A DNA stretch of 17,500 nt from Zygnema cylindricum (taxonomy: Eukaryota > Streptophyta > Zygnematophyceae > Zygnematales > Zygnemataceae), in NCBI GenBank assembly GCA_037447655.1, contig JBBHKE010002380.1, forward strand, positions 45,914-63,413, given 5' to 3'. This document shows, piece by piece, positions 1 through 10,484 of the stretch; the first letter of the stretch is position 1; every line of letters starts with the position of its first letter. The translations under genes were made by a program, and so were the position numbers. The notes under the pieces were generated by a model, which saw only the letters and a list, made by a program, of their open reading frames with translations, was not told where the DNA came from and searched no databases.

Positions 1-88
1 GTTACTACAACCGCATTTACGACCGGCAACCTATAAGATGTAAAAGTCTAGACACTTCGTTAGCGCGTGTAGCAGGTCACAGTGCTAT

Positions 89-106
89 GAGAGGAGCGCT
101 CCTCTC
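89..106. repeat. Perfect 18-bp palindrome
   Basis: GAGAGGAGCGCTCCTCTC is its own reverse complement. It lies in the left part of the MITE remnant and resembles in composition the palindrome at 516-535, suggesting fold-back structure inside this element family. Confidence 0.8.
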
Positions 107-515
107 AACATGCTATGACCAGTACCATTCCAGCACATAGTAACCATGTGCAATTTTTCGTTTTTTTATAGGTGAAACTTATTCGCTAGTGTCCGGATGT
201 GCAGGATGTTTGGTACACGGATACAGGATGTCCGGTACACGGCGGACGGTGCGACCTACGTCCACTTCACTTTTATAGAAGCGTGAAACTTTGAAGGTCG
301 CGGCATACTTTGAATGTCGATGGATGTCAGACGGAGCGTGCGAAGATATTTTCACTTCACCTGCATCCAGCGTGGCAGGCGGCACATGGCCTGTAGGACA
401 TAGGCACATGGTTTGTAGGACGTGTAGGCCTGTGATCGCTTATTCAAAGTGGATATTTTTTTGCTTTTTAACGTGTACCAATGATACACGACCTTACCAT
501 GACCAGTATCGTACA

Positions 516-535
516 ACTCTCCTCGCGAGGAGAGT
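516..535. repeat. Perfect 20-bp palindrome with imperfect extended arms
   Basis: ACTCTCCTCGCGAGGAGAGT is self-complementary. The outer flanks CCAGTATCGTACA and ATCGTGACACTGG extend the pairing imperfectly. It corresponds in position to the hairpin at 15530-15576 of the complete related MITE. Confidence 0.8.
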
Positions 536-759
536 ATCGTGACACTGGACGATGTGCGCGATTGCTTCACAGATCTGAAAATGTAGAATATCCAACGGCC
601 AGCATTTACGCCAACATCATTGAAGCCTCCTGACAACTTTCGAGTAATGATGTTTCGGCTGATATTTTTTTTTAAGGTACGGCTTTGTACGGCGCTGTAC
701 GAAAAGGTATGGTGTCCAGTAACGAATTCCACTTTTCGTCTAATGGAATTCTACCCTAA

Positions 760-1480
760 TTGTTCAATACGAATTGTGTCAACTTAAAATATTTGATAGA
801 AAATCGAAGTACAAAAGGATCGTGTCAATGACACTCCTTGGATTTACGTGTTTTGTCGTTTTATCAGCTGAAGACGTATTTATCAACCGTTACAAAAAAA
901 AAAAAAATCCACTCCGGCGGGGCACAACCCCGGTGCCATCACCGTGGAGACCATGGCTGGGCTGTAGTGCTTCCTTTAACAATATCCAACGACGCCCTGA
1001 TGTCCATTCCTCTTATCGATGCTCTTATTAATCTGATGTTGGTTGGTCTTTTTTCCATGCCTGCATGAAAAACAAGCAAACATGCATCAAACGCAAAGTC
1101 GCTCCATGCCATGCACAAAAACGAAATAATATGAAAAGTCAAAAAATATATATTTCCGGCGAGAAGGAACAACGGAAAATGACTCCAAGAAAAGAAGGAA
1201 GAATACTCCAGAGTAGCGAACTCCACACGGGCAATAGTGAGAGAGAGCAAGAGAAGCTCACGCCAAGAGAAAATTTGTCCAAAGCTAACAAATTTCTAAG
1301 TCCGAATTAAAGGCGTAAGAGCTACTGCTTAGGCCTAAGCAAAATTACCACGCCAGTCTACTTTTACATGCATGAAACTACTTAAGATGTTGGCCAATAG
1401 GCGCCAACATCACCGGCCACACCACAAAATCCATGGCCCGAGGGAAAACCTCCTAACTAATGTGCGCCAACTACGGGGTT
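760..1480. other. Unassigned intergenic sequence
   Basis: No gene or RNA is recognised. It contains a run of A around 894-907, a 14-bp palindrome GCTTAGGCCTAAGC at 1327-1340, and a small hairpin with 9-bp arms GATGTTGGC / GCCAACATC near 1387-1412. The open frames here are short and overlap on both strands. Confidence 0.5.
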
Positions 1481-1811
1481 CGCGACTTAAATATTATGAT
1501 ATATCGAAGCGTCGCCCGGGAATCGCGATTCGCTCCAAACGATACTCCACGTCCATACTTCGAAATCGCGTGCATACGCACGGATCGAAACATACCGCAC
1601 GAAACGAACCATATCGCACGAAATAAAAGGTCTAGCACGAAATAATTGAAATCGCGTCACGTCGCCCAAACGATGTTTCGCGTCCAACTTTGAAAATCGT
1701 GTACCTACGCACGAAATGAAACATATCGCACGAAATTAGTACTATTCAATGAAACCTAAAATATGAATCGGAATTAAATCGCACGTGCGAACGAAACTTA
1801 TATATGCGTAA
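1481..1811. repeat. Degenerate flank of the minisatellite, rich in ATCGCAC/CGAAAT motifs
   Basis: Irregularly spaced motifs such as GAAATCGCGT, ATATCGCACGAAA and CCTACGCACGAAA recur here (for example near 1560-1640 and 1690-1735). They resemble the unit of the adjacent 20-bp array, some in inverted sense (CGCACG against CGTGCG). This looks like an eroded extension of the minisatellite. No coding assignment is supported. Confidence 0.5.
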
Positions 1812-2092
1812 GAAAATCGTGCGTGCATGCATTAAATCGTGCGTGCATGCATGAAATCGCGCGCGCGTGCCCAAAACCGTGCGTGCGCGTGAAATACTGC
1901 GCGTGCATGCAAAAAACCGCGCGTGCGTGCAAAATACCGCGCGTGTGTGCAAAATACCGCGCGTGCGTGAGAAATACTGCGCGCGCGTGAGATATACCGC
2001 GCGTGCGTGAGAAATACTGCGCGTGCGTGCATTATATCGTGCGCGCACGCCGAATATCGCGCGTGCGAGCATGATATCGTGCGCGCGGGCAA
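1812..2092. repeat. 20-bp GC-rich minisatellite, about 14 copies
   Basis: The unit is about AAATACCGCGCGTGCGTGMR, with 20-bp period visible from GAAAATCGTGCGTGCATGC near 1812 to the CGTGCGCGCGGGC block near 2092. Units differ by point changes, mainly transitions (TACTGC, TACCGC, TATCGT). The core is alternating purine-pyrimidine (GCGCGCGTGCGTG), a classic Z-DNA-prone pattern. Because 20 is not a multiple of three, three units make a 60-bp coding-like period. This explains the open minus-strand frames with repeated HARA-type peptides, which are not treated as a gene. Confidence 0.9.
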
Positions 2093-3540
2093 CCGACACG
2101 ATGCGGCATGACATCCATCAACTCTCAGAAGTTGAACTTATCGGCCAACTTTTGTACGCCATTGCTCATTACCACGCCTTATTATTATAATTATTATTTT
2201 TTGTTTCCGCGCCCACTTTCTATTTTTTTCCTCATTACTTCTACGGTAGACGAAAAACATATCATCGGCCCTATAGACTAGGTTGTGTTGGCCCATGATA
2301 TTTTTATATATCGCTTGGTGGAACGTAAACTTCGCGTTTTACAGTCCAAGTGTGTTGTTTGGCCGGCTTTCGATTTCCCTCCTTTTTTCACTAACCCTCG
2401 CGGTTTTCACACCCCCACTCCATCAAAGGGCATTTGTACTATGGTGCTTGTTTGGCTCAAGTACCAAAGATTATGCTCTTCATACTAATTTGTCCCACAT
2501 AGACGACCTCCTCAAACGTTTTTTAACACTCTAGTGGCTTTTGCTCTTTTTCAAGAGGTGTTTCACCCACTGCCCCTCCTTCCTCATCTGTAATTTCTAT
2601 TCCACCCCTACTTTTGACTCATCTCTTTCCACCTTCGATGAATGCCTCATGGACATCATGCACACTTTTGGGTCGTGGGGCTTTTGATCGCGAGATTGGT
2701 CCAACGGCTCCTATTCAAGCACCCCTTCCCGTCTTTGGGGGAGTTGGGTTTAGAGTGCTTTTTCGCCTCCACGCTTGCCTCCCGTTTTTTATTTGGGAAT
2801 ACTCCAATTTTTGCTGCCATCATCCATCCCTCGTGTTCCCTCGTGTTTTCTCCTTCTTGGGCTTTAATTTGGAGACAACCAATTCTATTCCTCCCCTTAA
2901 GTTAACAAATATGCCGGTTTTCTCCGCCCTTGTTATGAGGCTAGTTAGGGTTGGAGAAGTAATTTCTAATAAGGTTATTGTAGCTCCTCAATATGTGCTT
3001 ATGGAGGCACTTCCGTTTGATTTTTCACGTCCCTGTTTTCTCTCCAGCCAGGGCCATGCTCTGCTTCTAAAGCTTGGCTGTTGGATATGCCTATTCTCTC
3101 CACTCTACTTTTCAATTCACCATCACCACAAGTTCAGTATTTGTCTCCCTCATCCACCTTTACTCGACTCTCTTTTGCTCGTCCGACCATGTCTTTCAAG
3201 CCGATTGGGTCCATTTGCTTTGTTGCTCCCATGGAGTAGAGTTTATTTAGGAGTTTGACTCAGGCACACTACACTTCACTAAGCTGTTTGGTTTTTTGGG
3301 AGTTGCTTTGGATGAGTTCCTCTGTACTTGTTGTCAACGTTCTTTCGAGGGGAGGAGCCCTAGACTCCCCTATTGTCTTTACTTCTGTTCAAGCGTTTAT
3401 CTGTGGTTTGACAACGAGTGCATTCTCCTATCCTCCTTCAAGCTTCTATTGCTATTTTGGATCGTCGACATGTTGGGGAACTCCCTCAACATGCTCCCCC
3501 AAGCTTGAGAATTTGAAGGCATTGCTATAAGTAATTCTTT
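2093..3540. other. T-rich region with unrecognised open frames, possibly a decayed element
   Basis: Plus-strand frames stay open at 2614-3258 (214 codons, beginning at TTG, not ATG) and 3255-3530, with parallel open frames in other phases. The translations are rich in Phe, Leu, Ser and Pro, as expected from a T/C-rich strand, and I recognise no domain. A near-inverted repeat TGTTGGGGAACTCCCTCAACA lies at 3471-3491. Beside it the minus strand reads AGCTTGGGGGAGCATG, reminiscent of a retrotransposon polypurine tract next to an LTR start. No second LTR, primer-binding site or polymerase motif was found. Confidence 0.35.
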
Positions 3541-4704
3541 AGGTATATTGAGGTTAGGTGAGGTAGTTTTTGTTTTGGGTATGTTTTATTGTTATTGTTT
3601 TTGTGCTGCTTGTTCCTTTCAATGCCTTTCTTAGGCTACGCGTTGTTTACGTGTTAATTATTTTTGCTCTGTTTTTCGCCTTAGTTTGAATGCACCGACA
3701 TTCTGATTTTTAGTTTCGTCTTTGTCTTCCATTTTCTGTTGCCACGTACTCAGGTGTTTTGCGATCATGCCTTTTTAATGAAGTCTTACACTTAAACCTT
3801 TGGAAGTTCGAACTCCGCATTAGCACTAATACAGATTCATGGTGGACTTTCCAAAATCCGCTTAGAACCTAACGTAGACCATCAAATTGTTGTAAGCACT
3901 AAGAAATAATTCGTATGAGGACTGTGTTAGTGTTCATAATATTTCGATCCAAACAGCGTGGACAACTTTGAATAGCAAAAAGCATTTGCGTTGAGAAAAG
4001 AAACAATGAGTATTAACACTTTGTGTTCAGAAGGCAAGACCTGAACAAAATTCGTGTATATTAAACACATACAGATTCATGATGTACTGTACTGACCTGC
4101 ACTCACTTTATATCACGCAGGAAAATTGAATCATGCAGGAAAAGAAAGAGAGCCAAAACAAAAACCATGTGTGAGACTGCAGTTTAAACGAGTGCAGACA
4201 ATATGACCACAAAATACAAAATGAAAAAAGAATTCCGCGAGGTAATAATATGATTTTTAGGAGTAAAGAATGAGAAAGAATATGGAGGATGACATAGCTA
4301 GCAATGAAAGGTACATAAGTAAAAGCAACTGTACTTTACAATTTTATAAATTAATGTTTATAAAGCAGCCCTTCCATACTTTCAGGCTAAAATCATAATT
4401 AACCTTTTTATTCTTTCCGAAAGCTGTAACCCATACATAATGTACATTTTCTACATACTAAAATTTATCTTCTACTGCAGTATCAAAATTGATACCCCTT
4501 AGCTTCGCCAAGGAGACAATATGATAAAAATGCTCATTCTTTCAAAAATGCATCTAGTTTCTTCGTCAAAAATGCTCTAAACTAAAACGGATGAAAAGAA
4601 GTTGCAAAGTCTGGCTAACATGGATATAATAACTCAAGTTAACAAAAAATGTAAATAATTAAATATCATTGCCCGGATATAACAATTTGACTTCTCGAAG
4701 TAAA
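3541..4704. other. 3' flank of the minus-strand kinase-like gene, AT-rich
   Basis: No gene is recognised. The stretch is AT-rich and includes a copy of a dispersed repeat (3917-4092). On the minus strand an AATAAA-type hexamer lies at about 4407-4412, roughly 290 bp past the stop codon; it is the only cleavage-signal candidate noted and is weak evidence. The 3' end of the transcript cannot be fixed from sequence alone. Confidence 0.4.
3917..4092. repeat. Dispersed repeat family, copy A
   Basis: This copy starts GAGGACTGTGTTAGTG, passes TTTGTGTTCAGAAGGCA and ends GATTCATGATGTACTGTAC. The same landmarks in the same order and orientation occur at 7858-8040. The closing motif also recurs near 3830, 15000 and 15950. 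Its end, CAGTAC flanked by TA on the opposite strand, suggests a mariner/Stowaway-type terminus. Confidence 0.6.
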
Positions 4705-7700
4705 TCAAAAATGTAAACCGTTTAATATGATTGCCAAAGAAGAGGCTTTGCTATTAAAATTAACTGCAGAAACAACAGAAGCTGGCAGCAGCAGTTTCCT
4801 TTCAGCAGCAGTTTCATTTTTCAGTATTTTTGCCGATTTTTTTCTTTCCCAATCCAAATAATGACGGCGAGCATCTTCGAGATATTTCACAACAGACGAC
4901 ATACTTGGACGATATTCGGGAGAATCGCTCGCACATTTTAATGCAATAATACGTATTGTTTCAAATGTTCTCTTTGGATATGGGGGTACTAGATTTGGAT
5001 CCACTACATCTTTAACTGGCTTTTTCCACACCCACTCCGTCAATTTGACTGTATCCAAAAAATTTGGACGTCTTCCGGTGAAAAGCTCCAACAAAACAAT
5101 TCCAAATGCATAAACATCGCTTGCTGGTCCAAGATGTCCTGCAAACACATCACGTCACATCATATTTTATAACTACATCGCTCAGCAAACACAGTATGGA
5201 GCTTACTACAACGCTAAAGGATTTGTATCATACCTACTAGACTACAACTTAACTACATGATTCCCTCATGTCCCTTCCCTCTTCTCTCAGTTTCAGCTTC
5301 CGTGTTCTCCATTTCTCTCCTCTTCCAACCTCTCTCTTTTTTCATCCCCAGCCCTCCATTTCTCTTTTCCCACTCTGTTCTCCTTTGTTCTCCTCTCTAC
5401 CAATAACTAGTTTTACAAGCATATGTAATCTCTGGATTTCCCACGATTCACACATTTCTAACTGCATAGAACAATAGAATTTCAAAGTGTTAAGATAAAC
5501 AAAAGGCTACGGTGGCTTACCAGTCACAGTGCGTTCTCTATCGTAATATCCCTCTGTCGCTATAATTGCCGACACAGAACCATCGATTTTATCTTGCCCT
5601 GTTACCTTTGAAAGCCCGATATCCGATATTCTCGCGGTGTAGTCCTGAGTAGTATTTTAAGGAGGGTTTTAAAAAAAAAGAGGGGGAAGGGAGAGAGAGA
5701 GAGGAAGGAGAGAGGGGAAAATGGCAGAAGGAAGAGTCGAGAGGAAGATCAGGGAAGAGGGAGGAAAAGATAAGGAAAGAGAGGAAGTCGAAGGGGAGGA
5801 GGTCTGAAAGTAAAATTAATAAAATCTCCCTTCATCCGGTCAACAATGTCATTTCAAAAATTTCCGGCAATTCAGATCATCATTTCATATAACAAAAAAA
5901 GTCGAATAGGAGAGTCGCTTTGAGTCGAAAACTCCGGACCTTTCGACAGAAGTCTCTAGAAGAATATTGGATGGTCTTAAGTTCATATGAGCAACTTTAT
6001 CATCTAAATTATGCAAATATTCTAATGCTTTTGCGGTGCCAATAGCAATAGATATACGTCTACTCCACGTCAGTTCTTTTGCGGCATTCTGATCACCTGC
6101 AAAAAAAAATTGAAAATAAGATGGAGAATATAAGCAGGCCCAAACTTAAAATTCGAAGTTCAAGTCCTTCACTTTGCCAAGTAAAATAAAATGTCACCAA
6201 TCTGAAGAAGAGGAAAGATCGTTGGTAGATCCCCTCTCAAGTTTTTAAGAGAAAAAACTTATCTCGACAAGTGTACAGCTTCAAAGTTACCCCAAAAGAA
6301 TCTAGGTTTTACATGCATTTTTTTAGATAGCTTGGTCTACAGCAGATGGCAGAAATCTAGGACCGTGACCATAGAACTGCCCACATCTAGTTTATAAATC
6401 CAACCGTTCAATCCTTAAAAAAACAACAGAGTGGTGTTAACCCTCCTAGAGTTTTTACATTTTCTTTGAAAATTTCCTCGCTCTTTTTGGGTATTGTTTT
6501 CGACAAAGTTGTCAAACAACATGTCGAGTGCCCTGTTGAATTGCTAAATCCCCATGACAGTTTCAAATCTAGACAGGAACATATCTATTTCTTAGAGCAA
6601 TTTACCCACAAATAATATAAAAAAACTTAAAACTTGCAGCAAATTATCAACATTAAATTATAAGAATTCAAAGGTGAGGGCTAATTATTGGAAACCCTAT
6701 TCAGCAATACAGATCTTATGGAAACTCATCCACTAACACATTAGAAAAGACAATTCTTGGAGAAAATCGTCAAATCTTAAGGGAATTTATCAAAAAGCCA
6801 TCCCATTCCAATTTTCTGAGCAAACCATTAAAAAACCCTTAACGGAGTGTGTTATGGTTATAGGATTTGACATATAGATCCAACTCTACTTCAGCCTACC
6901 TCGTAAACAGACCCTTCCCTCTCCCTCTCCCTTTCCCTCCCCCCCTCTCTCTCCCTCTCTCTCTCCCTCTCCTTTCCTAATGCAATTAATCACTTCTCCC
7001 CTCACTTCCGGACTTTATTGTCTTGTTTCCGTACACTTCCGTATTATCTTGTCTCTTTTGTCTCTTCCGTACTACTATGTCAGTTGCACCACAAAAATTT
7101 CTTCCATATAAAATCGTAAACCAAAAATGACGTATGTCAGATTTTATTGACAAGATTTGCCTTTCTAAGTACATTGTTTAATGTGCAGAAATGTCCTTCA
7201 CGATAGTGGCTCTGGAGAAAACCAGACACTTTCATTTTTTAGATTGTCAAAGGTTAGAAATGAACTTCAATAGTATCCACGTAACTACCTCATTCTGATC
7301 TCTAAAGTTGGAAAAACCACTCTGGACCTGTCATCTTCCAAAAATGTTGGAAAGAAGTGTAAAAATATCAGCCACTCAAAGTCCATATATCACAAGAACT
7401 TAAGAGAAAAAAAAGCAAATTCCTTTCCAGTGAATGAACTCTCTAAGGCTTGATCAATGTGTCCTCCCATGATAGGAGAAAACCATTTATTTCTTAAGTC
7501 AGACGTTGACTCTCATTCATAATGTCAGACATTCGTACGAGCTTCTTCCCCTTTTCACTTATCACGCGTTTATTTTTCAAGAAAGGTCCTTAGAACAAAC
7601 CATCATCTCTAGCTTCAAGGTGATAAGATTGTTGCCTTCATCCCTTAGACAAAGACAAGAGTAACTAAACCACAATCACTCTAAGCCACAATCACTGAAA

Positions 7701-8246
7701 AAATAGGACATACAATTTATTTCAGGAAGGAACTTGAAGTAATGTCAGTTTTGTCAATCAGCTCATCCCAGTTCTCTTTCTTTTCATAAAAAGAAGAATC
7801 ATAAATTAAACGAACGGTCTGTTCAACCCACTATTGGAGTTGAAAACCAATAAGTTTGAGGACTGTTTTAATATTAACAATTCTATTTCCAGTACAAATG
7901 ACGTGGATGGTTGTGAACTACAAAAGAACTAGCGTTAAGAATAAAAACAATTAGCATAATAAGGATATTTTGTGTTCAGAGGGCAGAAAAAACCGAGACG
8001 AAAATAATGCTGTTAACGCTAATAATGATTCACGGTTTAGCTAATGAAAAGTCTCATTGCCATAGATTCATGACTTTCTGAGCACCAACAGAGGAGAGGG
8101 AGGGAAGGAGGGGGGAAGGAGAGAGGGGAGGCAAGAGAGACGTATTTACAATAGTACTTGTCGTAGCCCTGCAGTCATTCAAACCCAGGTCCAAGAAAGA
8201 TGGTTCACCGATCTTGACAGTAAAAGAGGAGAGACAGAAGAGAAAG

Positions 8247-8282
<36 letters not shown>

Positions 8283-9193
8283 AAAAACGACAGAAAGAGA
8301 GAGGGAGAGAAAGATTCGGGCTCATGTACACACTTCCGTGAAGCAAATGGGAGAGAGAACCACGTGAAATATGTTCAAAGACCAAGCAACTCTCGAACTC
8401 TCCCTCTTCCTTCGAGTAGTATCCAAGGAGTGGCACGATATTGGGGTGGTGGAAATCCTTCATCTTCAAAATAGCCTTCTGTAATGTCAAAATGGACAGA
8501 AAAAGTATCAACTTTGAACAAATATTGGCATTTGGGTGACTGGGTTGTGTTAAATCCAAAATAAGGACTCCCTATCCCCTAACAAGCAAGGTTTTTGGAC
8601 AAAAGGTCACCCACACCGTCTCTCCCTCCCTTTTTTGCAAAGTATTTTCATGCATAGGTATCTGCTCCCCTTCCTTCCTTTCCCTCTTTCCTCTCTCTTT
8701 GCATTCTTGTTTCCTCTTCTTTTCCTCCATTCCTTCCTGTCCCTTGCCTCTCTACAACCTATTATTGCAATCACCATGAACATCAAGAAAACGAAACGTA
8801 AGCACAAATATTTTGCAGAGCCATTTGACAGCATTTTTTTTTTTTTTTTTTTGAGCCATTTTTTTTTCCCTCTTCGTCCTCTTTTTCTTCCATTCAGTCT
8901 TCCTTCAAATCTCTTAAATATTTTCAAGCCTTTCTTTTCCTCTCAATACCCCTTTCCTCCTCTTTAGCTTTGGAAAACACATACATGAAAAGCTTTCGTA
9001 CGGTAATATGGTGTCCCATTGAGGCGTTTGACAGCAACTTTATGACCATCCAACTCTCCTTGAAAGACTTCTCCAGAAGGTCCTTCTCCGAGTTTGCAGC
9101 CGAAATTGTTTGTGGCAGCTTCAATTTGATCTTTGCCGAGCTCATGAAAGGTGGGCGGAACAAAAGATTTAGAAGGCGTAGGAACAGGCAAAA
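4705..9193 (-). CDS. RLK/RLCK-type protein kinase-like gene, five supported exons, probable pseudokinase
   Basis: Five exons read on the minus strand: 9193-8985, 8478-8334, 6096-5948, 5644-5521 and 5138-4705 (stop). Every junction is GT-AG and the phases agree (0, 1, 0, 1). Numbering follows a 358-residue model that includes the tentative first exon at 10500-10485. The kinase fold runs in order: an IEAATNNF lead-in; glycine loop GEGPSG (41-46); VAVK lysine (about 61); alpha-C; HHPNIVPLLGYY; hinge LVFEH; alpha-E ALEYLH; catalytic loop HMNLRPSN (160-167); DIG (181-183); GYYDRE; DVYAFG (222-227); LLELFTGRRP; and the alpha-I YRPSM motif. A basic tail of about 50 residues follows. The order and motifs match plant RLK/Pelle kinases. 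Odd points: the catalytic Asp of HRD is Asn, the following Lys is Arg, DFG is DIG, APE is DRE, and the alpha-C Glu position appears to be Ala. ATP could still bind through Lys61 and Asp181, but phosphotransfer is doubtful. No transmembrane segment or ectodomain was found, so it resembles a cytoplasmic RLCK. No in-frame ATG lies in the 9193 exon, so the start is upstream. Confidence 0.85.
5139..5520 (-). other. Intron, 382 bp (kinase-like gene)
   Basis: Donor GTAAGCC at 5520 and acceptor TTTGCAG ending at 5139, phase 1. Splicing joins RTVTG to HLGPASDVYAFG, which is collinear with RLK kinases. The plus strand carries a pyrimidine-rich block at about 5266-5400; its open frame is not coding. Confidence 0.85.
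5645..5947 (-). other. Intron, 303 bp, with a long purine/pyrimidine tract
   Basis: Donor GTCGAAAG at 5947 and acceptor ACTCAG at 5645, phase 0, joining NILLETS to DYTARISDIGL. From about 5660 to 5810 the plus strand is almost all purine (AGGGGGAAGGGAGAGAG and similar), so the transcribed sense strand is a long pyrimidine tract before the acceptor. Confidence 0.8.
6912..6977. repeat. CT-rich microsatellite
   Basis: Runs of CCCTCTCCCTCTCC and CTCTCTCTCC on the plus strand, purine on the sense strand of the host intron. Confidence 0.75.
7858..8040. repeat. Dispersed repeat family, copy B (intronic)
   Basis: This copy starts GAGGACTGTTTTAATATT, contains TTTTGTGTTCAGAGGGCAG and ends GCTAATAATGATTCACGG. 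It parallels the copy at 3917-4092 with moderate divergence. Both lie in the same orientation, one downstream of the kinase-like gene and one inside its long intron. Confidence 0.6.
8249..8280. repeat. (GA)16 microsatellite
   Basis: Thirty-two bases of perfect GA lie in a wider purine-rich block, beginning about 53 bp inside the long intron from its donor. Length variation is likely. Confidence 0.95.
8479..8984 (-). other. Intron, 506 bp (kinase-like gene)
   Basis: Donor CAT|GTATGTG and acceptor TTACAG|AAGGC, phase 0, joining TKAFH to KAILKMKDFHHPN. The plus strand is pyrimidine-rich, with T runs near 8836-8873. Overlapping open frames on both strands in this intron are low-complexity and not coding. 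Confidence 0.85.
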
Positions 9194-10484
9194 CTGAAAA
9201 TGAAAAAAGGAAAAGAGAAAAAAAAAATGAGAAAATTGTTGGGGAATTAAAAGGAGAATGATTATTCAAAAACAAACATTGTTAAGCAATTTCATCAGAC
9301 CGCTTGCGCATTTCTTGTATTCAAAATGCAAACTGAGAAGGAGAGGAAAAGTAGACGGTTAGCATACATGATTTCAATAAATTATTGTGACACAAAATCA
9401 AACTGAACTGAATTGAACTGAAATGACAGCTTGCAATTAGAATATAACTACATTTCATGTTTGTGAGAGAAATTAAAATTAAAATTTTGACCTTATACAA
9501 GCAGTAATTATCTGCTGTTAAAAGTGAAGGGAAAGAAGGCCTAGTGTGGATCAGACTAATGTAGTACACCAATTACCACCAAAAGTGTGGATTTTATATA
9601 CAAGTTTGCCATTGATTTGAAATTGACGTCCACAGTCATGTTAGTAGATTTCAAATGTGTTTCATGATAACTCAATATACTCCGCAAAAAAAAAAAATCC
9701 TAATTCTCCTCAAAAACTACCACATAGACTCAGTTGGTGACTAGTGAGCACGTAAATATGGTAAAGCTCATCACAACAAATGTTGAGCAGAAATATTGAA
9801 TATCGGTCATGACTTATTATTCTGGCAATTTGGGCACTCAGGTAGTGACACTACAGTTACAAGCAGCAAAAAAGAAAGGTTTGTTTTCAGCACACACAAA
9901 AATATATGTTAATTTCCGTTTGAATTATGTCTTCTGCTGTACACCGTGCTCCAATATAGGGTTAATGTTTTTTTCGCTATTTAAACCAACTTTCTATGAG
10001 CACAAAGGTCCATTTCTCATTTAAAGACCATCAATCGAAAAGTAAAAATCTCACCTTTCTACTGCAACCTTCAGATTATTAATCTGACAAGTGCGCAGAG
10101 AGAAAGAGGAATTTAAAGACCGGAAAAATATTTTCACTAACATGTGTAGTTTGCGAAAGTTCTCTAACTATATAAATCAAAAAAAAAAAAAACATCGTCA
10201 TTTAATGAAACCAAACGAAACGACATGATTTAATGACATGATTTTTTTTAATTTTTTTTTTGACATGATTTAATTTTGTCATGATTTTTGTACCTGACTT
10301 AGTTGTCATCTTTTTCTCCTGCATCCTCCTATACTTTAAGAAAAAAAGTGTTAACTACAGCAACACGTATATTTCATGCAATTATTGGAATGTGCAAAAT
10401 TGCTTCCCTACAAGTAATCTGCAAAAACTAAACGGTCGTCAGCAATTGTTGCCGGGAAGTCAAAGGTTATTGCCTGCCAGTCAC
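9194..10484 (-). other. Probable first intron or 5' region of the kinase-like gene
   Basis: This AT-rich stretch ends, on the minus strand, with a T-rich tract and TTTTCAG at 9194, a convincing acceptor. The open frame continues into it as a Phe/Ser-rich hydrophobic string, but it has no ATG and hits a stop, so that string is the pyrimidine tract and not a signal peptide. At 10222-10290 short direct repeats of GACATGATTTAAT occur with long T runs. No other gene is seen. Confidence 0.5.

Larger units (their letters stand above)
1..756. mobile_element. PIF/Harbinger-like MITE, right part; left end outside the window
   Basis: The right terminus ends CTAATGGAATTCTACCC at 756 and is followed by TAA (757-759), the 3-bp TWA target expected of PIF/Harbinger elements. 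Its inner flank ACTTTTCGTCTAATG matches ACTTTTCGTCTGATG at the end of the complete element at 15111-15778. The two also share GCGATTGCTTC(A/G)CAGAT upstream and a long palindrome in the same relative place (516-535 here). The matching left inverted repeat, expected to begin GGGTAGAATTCC, is not seen, so the element probably runs off the left edge. No transposase coding is present. Confidence 0.55.
6097..8333 (-). other. Long intron, 2237 bp, holding a dispersed repeat and microsatellites
   Basis: Donor GTGTGTAC after GGAA (exon end 8334) and acceptor TTTTTTTGCAG before GTGATCAG (exon start 6096), phase 1, joining LLHGS to DQNAAKELTW. Inside are a CT tract at 6912-6977, a dispersed-repeat copy at 7858-8040, a purine block at 8090-8140 and (GA)16 near the donor. 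No other coding exon is recognised. Confidence 0.8.

Noticed and set aside
1746-2114. Minus-strand open frames with repeated Ala-Arg-rich peptides
   Set aside because: They are the translation of the 20-bp minisatellite. Several frames are open at once, and no codon structure beyond the repeat is seen.
2614-3258. 214-codon plus-strand open frame
   Set aside because: It starts at TTG, has low-complexity Phe/Leu/Pro composition, other phases are open in parallel, and no domain is recognisable. Described as unassigned sequence instead.
8607-8967. Overlapping open frames on both strands in the intron
   Set aside because: Lys/Arg-rich and Phe/Leu-rich low-complexity translations of a purine/pyrimidine-biased intron lying between two well-supported exons.
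9194-9275. Hydrophobic Phe/Ser/Leu string that could be a signal peptide or membrane anchor before the kinase domain
   Set aside because: The frame has no ATG (the apparent start codon is TTG) and runs back to a stop. The sequence is a T-rich tract ending TTTTCAG, a typical intron end.
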